Source of the DNA: Fodinibius salicampi | GTDB lineage: Bacteria; Bacteroidota; Rhodothermia; Balneolales; Balneolaceae | Direction: 5' to 3' | Length of the DNA: 64,000 nucleotides | Assembly: GCF_039545095.1 (NCBI RefSeq) | Contig: NZ_BAABRS010000005.1 | Coordinates: 1 to 64,000 of the forward strand | Shown here: positions 27,789 to 34,800 of the stretch, piece after piece | Position numbering within the stretch: position 1 is the first letter of the stretch | How the letters are laid out: the number at the start of each line of letters is the position of its first letter | The notes under the pieces: model-generated | The model's database searches: none | What the model was told of the DNA's origin: nothing | The model's input: the letters and a program-made list of their open reading frames with translations, nothing else | Position numbers and translations under genes: made by a program

Positions 27789-27821
27789 AAGCCCTGCATT
27801 GTGAAAGGTGCGGGGCTTTTT
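27789..27821 (+). terminator. Rho-independent terminator without an annotated upstream gene
   Basis: AAGCCCTGCA pairs with TGCGGGGCTT (one G-U pair) around a 10-base loop and is followed by a T-run. Nothing coding on the plus strand precedes it, so it may end a small RNA or a read-through transcript from the repeat region. Confidence 0.6.
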
Positions 27822-28099
27822 AAATAAATCTGGTAAAAAAATCAGTAAAAAAGTACTTGCTATAAAAGGATTGTACTGCTCAAAATCAATTAGTCCCAGG
27901 CGGAGAATATGAATATTATATCAACCTGTTATACGGATAAGAAAAGACCCCATGCATGATAACATCCAAATACAATACGTTTCTTGTGTTTGAACGGTAT
28001 TTTTAGCAAACTAAGTCTTTGCGTGATAATATCATTATGCCGTTGGCTTGTTTGTATAATTATAGGTTAGGTTGCATCCAAAGTTCATAATAAGACTTC

Positions 28100-28507
28100 A
28101 TGTCAATTCAAGAGTTTTTACAAGATCTAAATATGGAAATAGTTGTAAATGTTATTTTGTTCTTGGCAGGTCTTATTCTTGGTAACTGGCTTGCAATAGG
28201 GAGAGATAAAAGAAAAGAGTTTAATGAAGCAGCCGACGAAGTACACTTTGAACTCAAGAAACAAAAAGAACAAATAAAAAGCGGTAGAGCTCTAAAAAGA
28301 GGACCTGAAGATAAGCAGCTTGAAAAGCTTAAAAGAAGAGTTCCTTTTTATAGGCAAAAAAGTTTTAATGAATCATTAGAAAAATATTTCAATGCTACAT
28401 CCAGTGATAATTGGAAACAAGATGGTTATGGAGATACCTCTTATGAAGACACAGAAAAAGTAATAGATTCCATAAATAATCTAATCCAATTTACAGAAAG
28501 AAAATAA
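28100..28507 (+). CDS. Cassette-encoded membrane-anchored hypothetical protein
   Basis: A 135-residue protein that I do not recognise. Residues about 13-33 ('IVVNVILFLAGLILGNWLAIG') form a single membrane anchor; the rest is a charged, largely helical cytoplasmic domain ('RDKRKEFNEAADEVHFELKKQKEQ'). The start codon lies 33 bases from the cassette boundary, a normal leader for a gene cassette. Its stop overlaps the start of the next gene (TAATG), so the two are likely translated together and may work as a pair. AT-rich base use differs from the flanking chromosome, indicating transfer. Confidence 0.8.
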   Translation: MSIQEFLQDLNMEIVVNVILFLAGLILGNWLAIGRDKRKEFNEAADEVHFELKKQKEQIKSGRALKRGPEDKQLEKLKRRVPFYRQKSFNESLEKYFNATSSDNWKQDGYGDTSYEDTEKVIDSINNLIQFTERK

Positions 28508-28995
28508 TGCAAACTTTCTTAGAGATTGTCAGGGAGTCATTGGCTTCGATAAATAATCCACATTTCTATAATGAAGAACGAGGATTCCAGGGAGAATTGG
28601 TCGCAGAAATACGTAAAAGACTACCAGAAATAGAAACTGAAGGAGTTATAGTACAACAGGAGTATCAAAAAAGAATGAAAGATCATGGTTTTAAAATAAG
28701 ACCTGATCTTATTGTTCACATTCCATTTGAACAAGCAGATTTTGTTAATAGACAAGAAGGAAATTTCTTTGTTATTGAGCTCAAGCATAATGCTACAAAG
28801 AAAGAGGCTTTAGCTGATTTTTTAAAGCTATCCCGTATGTGTGCTTTACTAAATTATCCATTAGGAATATTCATCAATATAGATTCCAGTAGTACATACT
28901 TAAATGAGTTTAAAGAAAAAGAGAAACATAAATTACATGCATTCGCAGTAAAAAATGAGGATGGGATTGTGGAAATAATTGAAAATGCAACCTAA
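28507..28995 (+). CDS. Cassette-encoded PD-(D/E)XK-nuclease-like protein
   Basis: A 162-residue protein with the residue pattern of a PD-(D/E)XK fold: Glu30 in a first helix ('GFQGELVAEIRKRL'), Asp67 in 'IRPDLIVHIP', and Glu91-x-Lys93 in 'FFVIELKHNA', followed by a helix and two further strands. The strand-turn-strand spacing suits a nuclease-like or restriction-type domain, but no family can be named from sequence alone and activity is unproven. The last codons and stop (TAA, 28993-28995) lie inside the first bases of the attC site. With the upstream membrane protein it forms a two-gene cassette, a layout often seen for defence or toxin-antitoxin pairs. Confidence 0.8.
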   Translation: MQTFLEIVRESLASINNPHFYNEERGFQGELVAEIRKRLPEIETEGVIVQQEYQKRMKDHGFKIRPDLIVHIPFEQADFVNRQEGNFFVIELKHNATKKEALADFLKLSRMCALLNYPLGIFINIDSSSTYLNEFKEKEKHKLHAFAVKNEDGIVEIIENAT

Positions 28996-29116
28996 CCCGT
29001 GCATTAAGCGGACACGCCTCGCCAGGGCTTGCCACCTTCTGGCTTTTTCCCTCTTCGTTCATTATTTAACAAATCAACATTTCATTGCGTGCAGCTTATG
29101 CGCAATGTCGTTAGGG
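28991..29116 (+). repeat. attC-like recombination site 1
   Basis: The outer boxes are CCTAAC (28991-28996) and GTTAGG (29110-29115). The inner boxes are GCATTAAGC and GCTTATGC, which pair except for one unpaired T, followed by CACGC/GCGTG. A smaller hairpin (CCAG...CTGG) sits in the middle. The layout R''-L''-variable loop-L'-R' and the single bulged base are the marks of an attC site. The cut is expected between G29110 and T29111. Confidence 0.8.
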
Positions 29117-29141
29117 GTACCAATCAAATTTAAAGATCTAT

Positions 29142-30620
29142 ATGCAGATAGATAAAGATAAAATCTATTCTGAATCTGAACTTCGAGATAAGAATATCTA
29201 CGGGGTAATTTATAAGGTAGAGAATATAAAGACTGGAAAAATCTATGTTGGCAGAACTACAGATTTAAAGAAAAGGATTGAGAGCAGAAGAAATGCAGTA
29301 CATTCTGAAAGAAATGTCTCAAAAAATGGAATTGTCCATGCAATGAGAACTGAAGGAATGAATTGTTTCGAGTATGAAATTATAGATTGCCTAAAAATAA
29401 ATCCAGACTTCAAATTTTCACATAGAGACATATACGAAGAAAAATTAAATGAAAAGGAGATTCGATGGATTAAAAAATTAGGTGCGTACAAGGATGGCTA
29501 CAATCAAACAACAGGAGGTGAAGCAACCTATGATGTTTATACCAAAGTTTTGCAATATGATTTAGAAGGTAAATTTATCAGAGAGTGGAATTCTATTAAA
29601 GAGGCAAATCTACATTTAAATGTCAGTGATAATTCTGTTTCAGGAATTCCAAGAGTTTGTCTAGGTATTTCAAATGTTGCTTTTGGTTATCAATGGAGAT
29701 ATAAGGAGTCTGAAGATTTTCCCCAACATATTGGCCCGGTGCCAAGTGATTATTGGGTATTACAATATGATAAGGAAGGTAACTTTTTGCAGAGGTTTAG
29801 AACACCATCTATTGCTGCCAAAAAGTTGGATATTGAAAATGGAGGAAATAAAATTGCAGAATGTGCTAAAAATGATAATTACATAACTGCTTATGGTTTT
29901 CAATGGCGTTATCAAGAAACAGATGATTTCCCAAAAAAGATTAATACTGCGGAAGAACAGAATGATTTATTAAAACATTATGAGGAAAAAGCTAAGCCAG
30001 TTATTCAATATGATTTAGAAGGAAATTATATTAACACATTTCGAACCACTGATGAGGCAGCTGAACAAACAGGTGTGTTTAGAAATGTTATTAAAAGAGT
30101 AGCAGAAGGTGATTATTATCGGGCCGGAGAATACCAGTGGCGATACAAAAAAGGAGAAAAAATCCCCAAAAAAATTGACTCCTATGAAAAACCAAATACT
30201 AAAAAAGTATATCAATATAATCCTGAAAGTTATGAACTTGTAAATACTTGGATTTCAGCTAGAGAGGCTTGTCGCCAAAATCCTGATTGGAATTACAAAC
30301 AAATTTCAGGTGCAGTAATTGGGAAATATCAGAAAACTTATCTAGGCTATGTTTGGTCTTATCAAGAGTTGACAAAAAATGAAATTGATGAAAAACTCAG
30401 TAGTAAAGTCAAAAAGAGGTCAAAGTCTAAAAAAGATAGGAGTCCTGGAAAAACTGTATATCAGTATTCAAAAAATAAAACCAAGTTTATAAAAAAGTAT
30501 GAATCTGCTGCTGAAGCTGCCCGTCAAATGGGTTATAAAAATGGAAGTGGAATTAGTAGAGTAGCCAGAGGGGAAAGAAATCATTACAAAGGTCATTTTT
30601 ATTCCTATACCAAATTATGA
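29142..30620 (+). CDS. GIY-YIG nuclease with NUMOD1-like DNA-binding repeats (homing-endonuclease type)
   Basis: A 492-residue protein. The N-terminal domain (about 17-125) is a GIY-YIG nuclease: 'GVIY' and 'IYVG' at residues 21-24 and 34-37, an Arg in 'DLKKRIESRR', a Glu in 'NEKEIRWIKKL' and the closing 'GYNQTTGG'. After it come five repeats of about 60-75 residues, each starting with a V-x-Q-Y-D/N/S strand and a helix like 'SAAEAARQM' and ending in an 'QWRY'-like strand. This is the NUMOD1 pattern of DNA-recognition modules in phage and intron homing endonucleases. The gene starts 31 bases after the cassette boundary and is AT-rich. It probably cuts DNA at a long specific site; the target is unknown. 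Confidence 0.88.
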   Translation: MQIDKDKIYSESELRDKNIYGVIYKVENIKTGKIYVGRTTDLKKRIESRRNAVHSERNVSKNGIVHAMRTEGMNCFEYEIIDCLKINPDFKFSHRDIYEEKLNEKEIRWIKKLGAYKDGYNQTTGGEATYDVYTKVLQYDLEGKFIREWNSIKEANLHLNVSDNSVSGIPRVCLGISNVAFGYQWRYKESEDFPQHIGPVPSDYWVLQYDKEGNFLQRFRTPSIAAKKLDIENGGNKIAECAKNDNYITAYGFQWRYQETDDFPKKINTAEEQNDLLKHYEEKAKPVIQYDLEGNYINTFRTTDEAAEQTGVFRNVIKRVAEGDYYRAGEYQWRYKKGEKIPKKIDSYEKPNTKKVYQYNPESYELVNTWISAREACRQNPDWNYKQISGAVIGKYQKTYLGYVWSYQELTKNEIDEKLSSKVKKRSKSKKDRSPGKTVYQYSKNKTKFIKKYESAAEAARQMGYKNGSGISRVARGERNHYKGHFYSYTKL

Positions 30621-30627
30621 AGGTACC

Positions 30628-30752
30628 CCTAACCCGCGCATTAAGGGGACGCACCTCGCCAGGGCTTGCCACCTTCTGGCTTTTTCCCTCTTCGTTCATT
30701 ATTTAACAAATCAACATTCATTGCGTGCAGCTTATGCGCAATGTCGTTATGT
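30628..30752 (+). repeat. attC-like recombination site 2
   Basis: Nearly identical to site 1: four substitutions and one single-base deletion up to the R' box. The R'' box is CCTAAC (30628-30633), the L boxes are GCGCATTAAG and GCTTATGCGC, and R' is GTTATG (30746-30751). The R' tail belongs to the next unit, so it does not pair fully with this R'', as expected in an integrated array. Confidence 0.8.
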
Positions 30753-30954
30753 GGTTTTGTCAAATCTTACGTTTCAGGATAGCGAAACTGCTAAAAATTC
30801 TTATTTCAATTAGTACGGATGTCGCTCATATATCTTAGTATATCCCCCTCGGCGTATCAACAAGTAATTCAACTTTTAGGACTGAATTATAAAAATCATC
30901 CCCTAATACGGGGATGATTTTATTTACAACCAACAAATAATATTTATGCTATTA
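30753..30954. other. Non-coding gap between attC site 2 and the ferritin gene
   Basis: Apart from the ferritin terminator at 30891-30922 I see no gene or repeat here. Confidence 0.4.
30891..30922 (-). terminator. Rho-independent terminator of the ferritin gene
   Basis: AAAATCATCCCC and GGGGATGATTTT form a strong stem with a 6-base loop and a T-run on the minus strand, about 33 bases past the ferritin stop codon. The stem is flanked by A/T on both sides, so it could act in both directions. Confidence 0.8.
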
Positions 30955-31479
30955 TTAGTCTTCACTTTGTTCTGCTTCTTTTCCATTTTGGCCTTGTCTT
31001 TCGCCCATCTCGCGATCCAGCAGGTACAGACCAGAGCCGTCTTCTCCGACTAATTGTAGTTTATCAATAACATCTTGCACCATCTCCTCTTCCTCTACCT
31101 GTTCATCAATAAACCAAAGCAACAAATTTTTGAGCGGATAATCGTTTTCCTTCTGGGCAAGAGTATACATCTTGTTAATACGTTTCGTGATATGCTGCTC
31201 CTGGGCAAGAGCAAATTCAAACGCTTTCCGCGGAGAATCAAATTGCACTTTTGGTTTTTCAATATCTTGCAATATTGGTCGGCCGTCTCTTTGAATCAGG
31301 TGATTGTAGAACTTCATACCATGTTCTATTTCCTCTTGCCACTGGGCTTTCAGCCAGCTTGCAAAGCCACCAAGGTTTTTCTCTTCAAACCACGCCGACA
31401 TCGCCAAATAAGCATATGCCGACTGAAATTCTTCTTGAATCTGATTGTTTATTTCTTCTTCTATATTTTGCTTAATCAT
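30955..31479 (-). CDS. Ferritin
   Basis: A 174-residue bacterial ferritin (FtnA type) that stores iron in a 24-subunit shell. The ferroxidase ligands appear in order: Glu in 'EFQSAYAYLAMSAWFEE', Glu and His in 'WQEEIEHGMKFYNHL', Glu in 'ALAQEQHI' and Gln/Glu in 'FIDEQVEEEEMV'. The acidic tail ('EQSED') is longer than in E. coli FtnA. It has its own terminator and lies opposite to all other genes of the accessory region, between attC-like sites 2 and 3. It is either a reversed cassette or a resident gene that the array has grown around. Confidence 0.94.
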   Translation of the reverse strand: MIKQNIEEEINNQIQEEFQSAYAYLAMSAWFEEKNLGGFASWLKAQWQEEIEHGMKFYNHLIQRDGRPILQDIEKPKVQFDSPRKAFEFALAQEQHITKRINKMYTLAQKENDYPLKNLLLWFIDEQVEEEEMVQDVIDKLQLVGEDGSGLYLLDREMGERQGQNGKEAEQSED

Positions 31480-31650
31480 AGTATCAAATATTCAATTAAA
31501 AATATTGGTTGATATCTTTTCTATCTCCAAAATACTAACTTGCTACTATATTATCCTATATATACTTATTATTAAATATATAAGGGGAATTAATGAACGG
31601 CCGCGTATAATTTCAGGCATTAAATATTTCTACTTCCAAAAGTCCAACAA

Positions 31651-31760
31651 CCTAACCCCTTCAAAAAGGAAAGTATCAATCCGCCGGCTGGTGGACTCAC
31701 CCAGATGTTCGTTTAAGTCCTTTCAATAAATCCTTGGTTCAAACCTTTAGCTGGCAACCG
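31651..31760 (+). repeat. Diverged post-gene repeat, copy A
   Basis: Begins CCTAACCCCTTC, then AAAAAGGAAAGTATCAA, a CTCACCCAG block, and ends TTTAGCTGGCAACCG. Related copies occur at 33528 (B) and 34704 (C). The opening CCTAACC recalls an attC R'' box, but no matching inner boxes are found. Confidence 0.6.
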
Positions 31761-31763
31761 ATG

Positions 31764-31882
31764 TTCTAATCCTGCGCATTGACTCGGAGGGCATGGCGCC
31801 TATTCTAGCTTTTTAGCTTTTCGTTCATTATTTATCAACTCAACATTCATTCGCGCGCAGCTTATGTGCAATGTCGTTATAC
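31764..31882 (+). repeat. attC-like recombination site 3 (diverged)
   Basis: TTCTAATCC (R''-like), TGCGCATTGACTC (L'') and GCTTATGTGC (L') with GTTATAC (R', 31876-31882). The L boxes pair over six bases with one G-U. It shares the internal TTCGTTCATTATTTA and TCAACATTCATT segments with sites 1 and 2, but the loop region has diverged. Confidence 0.7.
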
Positions 31883-31993
31883 TGCCATCTCAAATAGCGA
31901 AAACCCGTAACTATTTTCTCTAAAAGGAGTATATCATTATGATGATCTTTTAACTTTCTAAACCAATATCATAAGTCTTATAATTTCTCCTCC

Positions 31994-33520
31994 ATGAGAA
32001 AAGTAATTTTTATTCCACTATTATTTCTTTCCATTCATTTTTCAGTATCAGGTCAAGAGACGTCAACATTTTATTGTCCGCCATGTGATTGCCAAGCTCA
32101 TGAAACGAACCAAGAGTTCGATGAAAGCGGTACGTGCCCCTATTGTGGGATGAGGTTAATACAGGCTCAAAATATAGTTACCCCATCTATATCCTATCAA
32201 CAGCTACTGGAATACGAAGGCAAATATGAATACGTCTCGGGCTCAACATTAAAAATTATGGCTTCATCAATGGATACCACGCTTTATGCAGTTATTAACA
32301 AGGCTAAATATCCGCTATCCCATGTTGAAGAAGATACCTTTTCCAATGTTGAAGATATTCCTGTGGTCTTTCAGAGAGATGATCAGGGTAATGTTAACGG
32401 CTATATAGTTAATGAACAATCTTTTGAATTGATTACAACTGATATTGAAAAATTGGTGATGTATCCTCGCAAAAAAATGTTTGATCATCCTGAGGATTAT
32501 ACCTATCAAACTCCCGAAAAAACAAATGATATCCTTGAACCCGGGAATATTAACGATGCCTTTGAACAGACAGAACTTATTAATAAAATGGTTAAAGAAA
32601 CCATTAAAGGCGAATATCCCGATGTTCATAGTATTTTAATTTTCAAAGACAACAAGCTGGTGTTTGAAGAATATTTTTATGGATATGATAGAAATACGAG
32701 ACATCAACTTCGGTCAGCAACAAAAGCGTTCATCGGTTCACTTGTAGGACTAGCAATAGAAACAGGCGCAATCGGTAGCGAGCACGATCCACTCTTGCCT
32801 TATTTTAAGGATGAATACAAGAGCTTTGAGCATATGAGCAAGCAAAAAAGAAGTATCACCATTCAAGACTTTTTAACCTATCGTCATGGCCTGGATTGTG
32901 AAAACAACAATCCGGAAAGTGCGGGGAATGAACAGCAAATGATGGAAAGTGCCGACTGGGTAAAATACACGCTCGATCTTCCAGTAGTTCATCAGCCTGG
33001 AGAATTATCATCTTATTGCACGGGAGCAGCAATAACCCTAGGACGACTTGTTGAGCTTGCAACTAACAAACCCGTGGAAGAGTTTGCTGAAGAACATCTT
33101 TTTAAGCCTATGGGTATCACCAATTACCATTGGCGGTTTGCCCCTGATTCCACAAGCCGACAAACGTTTAGCCAAATGTACCTTCAACCCCGAGATCTTG
33201 TTAAACTAGCAACAATGTATATGAATGGGGGTAAATGGCAGGGGAAACAAATTCTCCCTGAAAACTGGGTACGGAAAACATTTAAAGAATATACTTCCGA
33301 ATTTGGCTACTTTTGGGAACACAAGTATTTTGTCATAGATGGTAAAAAATATAACTCCTACATGGCATCGGGTAATGGAGGTCAAAAAATAAATATTTGG
33401 CCCGATTACAATATGATCACCGTTTTTACTGGTGGAAGTTATAATTCCTATGAACTGTATGGAAAAAGCACTCCTCCAAATCAAATGATTCCGAAATATA
33501 TATTACCCTCACTCGATTAA
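31994..33520 (+). CDS. Beta-lactamase-fold serine hydrolase with N-terminal heavy-metal-binding domain
   Basis: A 508-residue exported protein. After a signal peptide (1-20, 'FSVSGQ') comes a Cys-rich metal-binding module (28-53: CPPCDC...CPYCGM) like those of copper and heavy-metal resistance proteins. The C-terminal half is a class C beta-lactamase/esterase domain with Ser241-x-x-Lys244 (SATK) and Tyr341 in 'SSYCTGAA'; 'SGNGGQ' stands at the usual KTG/HGG position. Substrate unknown. Fusion of a metal-binding module to this enzyme is uncommon. The unit begins at the G^TT of attC site 3, and its first bases are repeated in inverted form just after the stop codon, suggesting it is a cassette gene. 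A paralogue without the metal module is at 56313-57332. Confidence 0.86.
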   Translation: MRKVIFIPLLFLSIHFSVSGQETSTFYCPPCDCQAHETNQEFDESGTCPYCGMRLIQAQNIVTPSISYQQLLEYEGKYEYVSGSTLKIMASSMDTTLYAVINKAKYPLSHVEEDTFSNVEDIPVVFQRDDQGNVNGYIVNEQSFELITTDIEKLVMYPRKKMFDHPEDYTYQTPEKTNDILEPGNINDAFEQTELINKMVKETIKGEYPDVHSILIFKDNKLVFEEYFYGYDRNTRHQLRSATKAFIGSLVGLAIETGAIGSEHDPLLPYFKDEYKSFEHMSKQKRSITIQDFLTYRHGLDCENNNPESAGNEQQMMESADWVKYTLDLPVVHQPGELSSYCTGAAITLGRLVELATNKPVEEFAEEHLFKPMGITNYHWRFAPDSTSRQTFSQMYLQPRDLVKLATMYMNGGKWQGKQILPENWVRKTFKEYTSEFGYFWEHKYFVIDGKKYNSYMASGNGGQKINIWPDYNMITVFTGGSYNSYELYGKSTPPNQMIPKYILPSLD

Positions 33521-33527
33521 ACTGGCA

Positions 33528-33626
33528 GTATATCCAAAAAGGAAAATATCAAGCAGATAATCCTCACCCAGCTATTCGTTTATTTATTTTTATAAATCCA
33601 CGTTTCACACCTTTAGCTGGCAACCG
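33528..33626 (+). repeat. Diverged post-gene repeat, copy B
   Basis: Shares CCAAAAAGGAAAATATCAA, TCCTCACCCAG and CCTTTAGCTGGCAACCG with copy A. It starts at TATATCC, one base off the CTAACC/TATAAC form that would pair perfectly with the start of this unit (31876-31887). Confidence 0.6.
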
Positions 33627-33668
33627 GTTTTGGTGATCACGGGTCAGATTACCATACTTGCGTTAAAG

Positions 33669-33702
33669 GCCTACTACGCCAAAGTAGCAAAGCTACGTAG
33701 GC
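33669..33702. repeat. Short palindromic element
   Basis: GCCTAC and GTAGGC arms enclose further self-complementary TAC/GTA bases. It has the look of a dispersed palindromic repeat; no other copy is in this window. Confidence 0.4.
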
Positions 33703-33896
33703 TGTAATGCTTTTCCGGACTTTTCTGAATCCTTCAGTCCATCTAATCGCTCGTTAACACGGTCCACAGCTCTTTCAACGGTATCCAGAAGTGCCGCTAG
33801 GTTAGATATCCTCCTAAAGATGCTTTTTTGCCATTATGGAACATAAAAGAGTCAAATACCTCTAAGTACATGAATTCGAATTAAATATCGGCAGTT

Positions 33897-34484
33897 ATGA
33901 AGAAACAGTTACTAATTATTCCTTTTTTACTAATCATTTTTTCTAGCGTTAATATTAATAATGCAGAAGCTCAGGACGGCTTTTTCTCAAATGCCCAAAC
34001 ATTGCAAAAGGGAACATTTGCTATAGGCTTACAGCCGGTTATGCTAACGGCGCAGGACGATTTCATGTTTATCGGCCGAGCGTCATATGGAATTGCTCAC
34101 GGTCTCACTGGCCACATAATGGCAGGTATTCAGGATGAAGAAACCTACGTAGATGCTCACTTTGAGAAAAATATAGCCTCTGAACCTGAAAGTAATTTAT
34201 CAGTTGCACTGCTCGGCGGTGTATATTCTTATGGTGATGTAGGGCTGAAAACCGGTTTGAACATCAGTAAAAATTTTCACCCGGTCAGTATCTATACAGG
34301 GCTCAACTATCAACCGCTGTTCGCTTCCAGCCGAACAATCAACGCCTTACTTGTCCCCGTTGGTCTCGACTTTCACGTCAAAGAGGGAACGCTGGATTTA
34401 ATGGTTGAAGGCGATATTCCTGTTAATGATGATGCCGAGTATCTTGAAGCAGTAACCTTTGGAGCTCGCATTTACCTGAACTAA
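33897..34484 (+). CDS. Putative outer-membrane beta-barrel protein
   Basis: A 195-residue exported protein. The signal peptide covers residues 1-25 ('NINNAEAQ'). The rest alternates short amphipathic strands ('GTFAIGLQPVML', 'FMFIGRASYGIAHGLTGHIMAG', 'NLSVALLGGVYSYGDVGLKTG') and ends in 'FGARIYLN', an aromatic-hydrophobic beta-barrel ending. Eight to ten strands would fit. No specific family is recognised. It lies between copies B and C of the diverged repeat, so it may be a further unit of the accessory array. Confidence 0.7.
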   Translation: MKKQLLIIPFLLIIFSSVNINNAEAQDGFFSNAQTLQKGTFAIGLQPVMLTAQDDFMFIGRASYGIAHGLTGHIMAGIQDEETYVDAHFEKNIASEPESNLSVALLGGVYSYGDVGLKTGLNISKNFHPVSIYTGLNYQPLFASSRTINALLVPVGLDFHVKEGTLDLMVEGDIPVNDDAEYLEAVTFGARIYLN

Positions 34485-34549
34485 TTAACTAATACAGAAA
34501 TCATATCGGCTTTATCCTGATATCTTCGGGAAAGGGATCTGTAGCCTTG

Positions 34550-34696
34550 ATGGTATTGCGAGATACCCATCAAGGCTTACCCCTGTCCCGATACTCAGGA
34601 TTTTTAAGCGGGGGCAATAAATACGATCTAGTTAAAGAGTTAAAAGCTCGTGGATACGTTGAATATCATATTGACGCCAACTCGTTGATGGAATAA
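34550..34696 (+). pseudogene. Possible gene remnant or very small cassette ORF
   Basis: A 48-codon frame whose last 25 residues ('KYDLVKELKARGYVEYHI' and on) look like real protein, while the first 20 cross a hairpin and look non-coding. It could be the 3' end of a lost gene just before repeat C. No family is recognised. Confidence 0.3.
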
Positions 34697-34703
34697 TTGT
34701 ACC

Positions 34704-34800
34704 GCTAACCTCTTCAAAAATGAAAATATTAAGCAGGTAGTACTCACCACTTTCCAATTTAACCCATTTCCTTAAATTCTCGTTTCAAGCTTAAAGCCCC
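34704..34800 (+). repeat. Diverged post-gene repeat, copy C
   Basis: Begins GCTAACCTCTTC and continues AAAAATGAAAATATTAAGCAGGTAGTACTCACC, broken here by drift but alignable with copies A and B at the same spacing. Confidence 0.5.

Larger units (their letters stand above)
27259..28066. other. Long non-coding stretch at the border of the accessory region
   Basis: About 800 bases without a credible gene. It contains a six-unit 23-bp tandem repeat (27459-27603), a Rho-independent terminator pointing right (27789-27821) with no annotated gene before it, and ends at the left boundary of the first cassette (28066/28067). The bases just before that boundary do not look like an attC site. They could be an attI or simple chromosomal insertion site, but I cannot show this. 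Confidence 0.5.
31480..31993. other. Intergenic region holding repeat A and attC site 3
   Basis: The first 170 bases are AT-rich and contain the presumed promoter region of ferritin, though no clear TAnnTTTG box is seen. Repeat A follows at 31651-31760 and attC-like site 3 at 31764-31882. From 31883 a leader of about 110 bases runs to the serine hydrolase start. Confidence 0.5.
28067..33640 (+). mobile_element. Integron-type gene-cassette array without integrase in view (CALIN-like)
   Basis: Successive units each consist of a short leader, one or two genes and a structured attC-like repeat: unit 1 28067-29110, unit 2 29111-30746, unit 3 30747-31876 (ferritin, reversed, boundary uncertain) and unit 4 from 31877 to roughly 33640. 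Units 1, 2 and 4 begin (after G^TT) with bases that are the reverse complement of those at the entrance to their own 3' site. This is expected if each once closed into a circle at an attC. The first two units are clearly more AT-rich than the flanking genes. No tyrosine recombinase lies in the window. The right-hand limit is uncertain because the last site is diverged. Confidence 0.72.
33521..33896. other. Intergenic region with repeat B and a small palindrome
   Basis: Repeat B lies at 33528-33626. A palindrome GCCTAC...GTAGGC (33669-33702) with an inner TAC...GTA segment follows. I see no gene in the remaining 190 bases. Confidence 0.45.

Noticed and set aside
28065-28997. Inverted repeats as terminal repeats of a small transposon
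   Set aside because: No transposase is enclosed. The repeats differ in sequence between units, and the conserved part is a structured ~120-bp block on one side only, which fits attC better.
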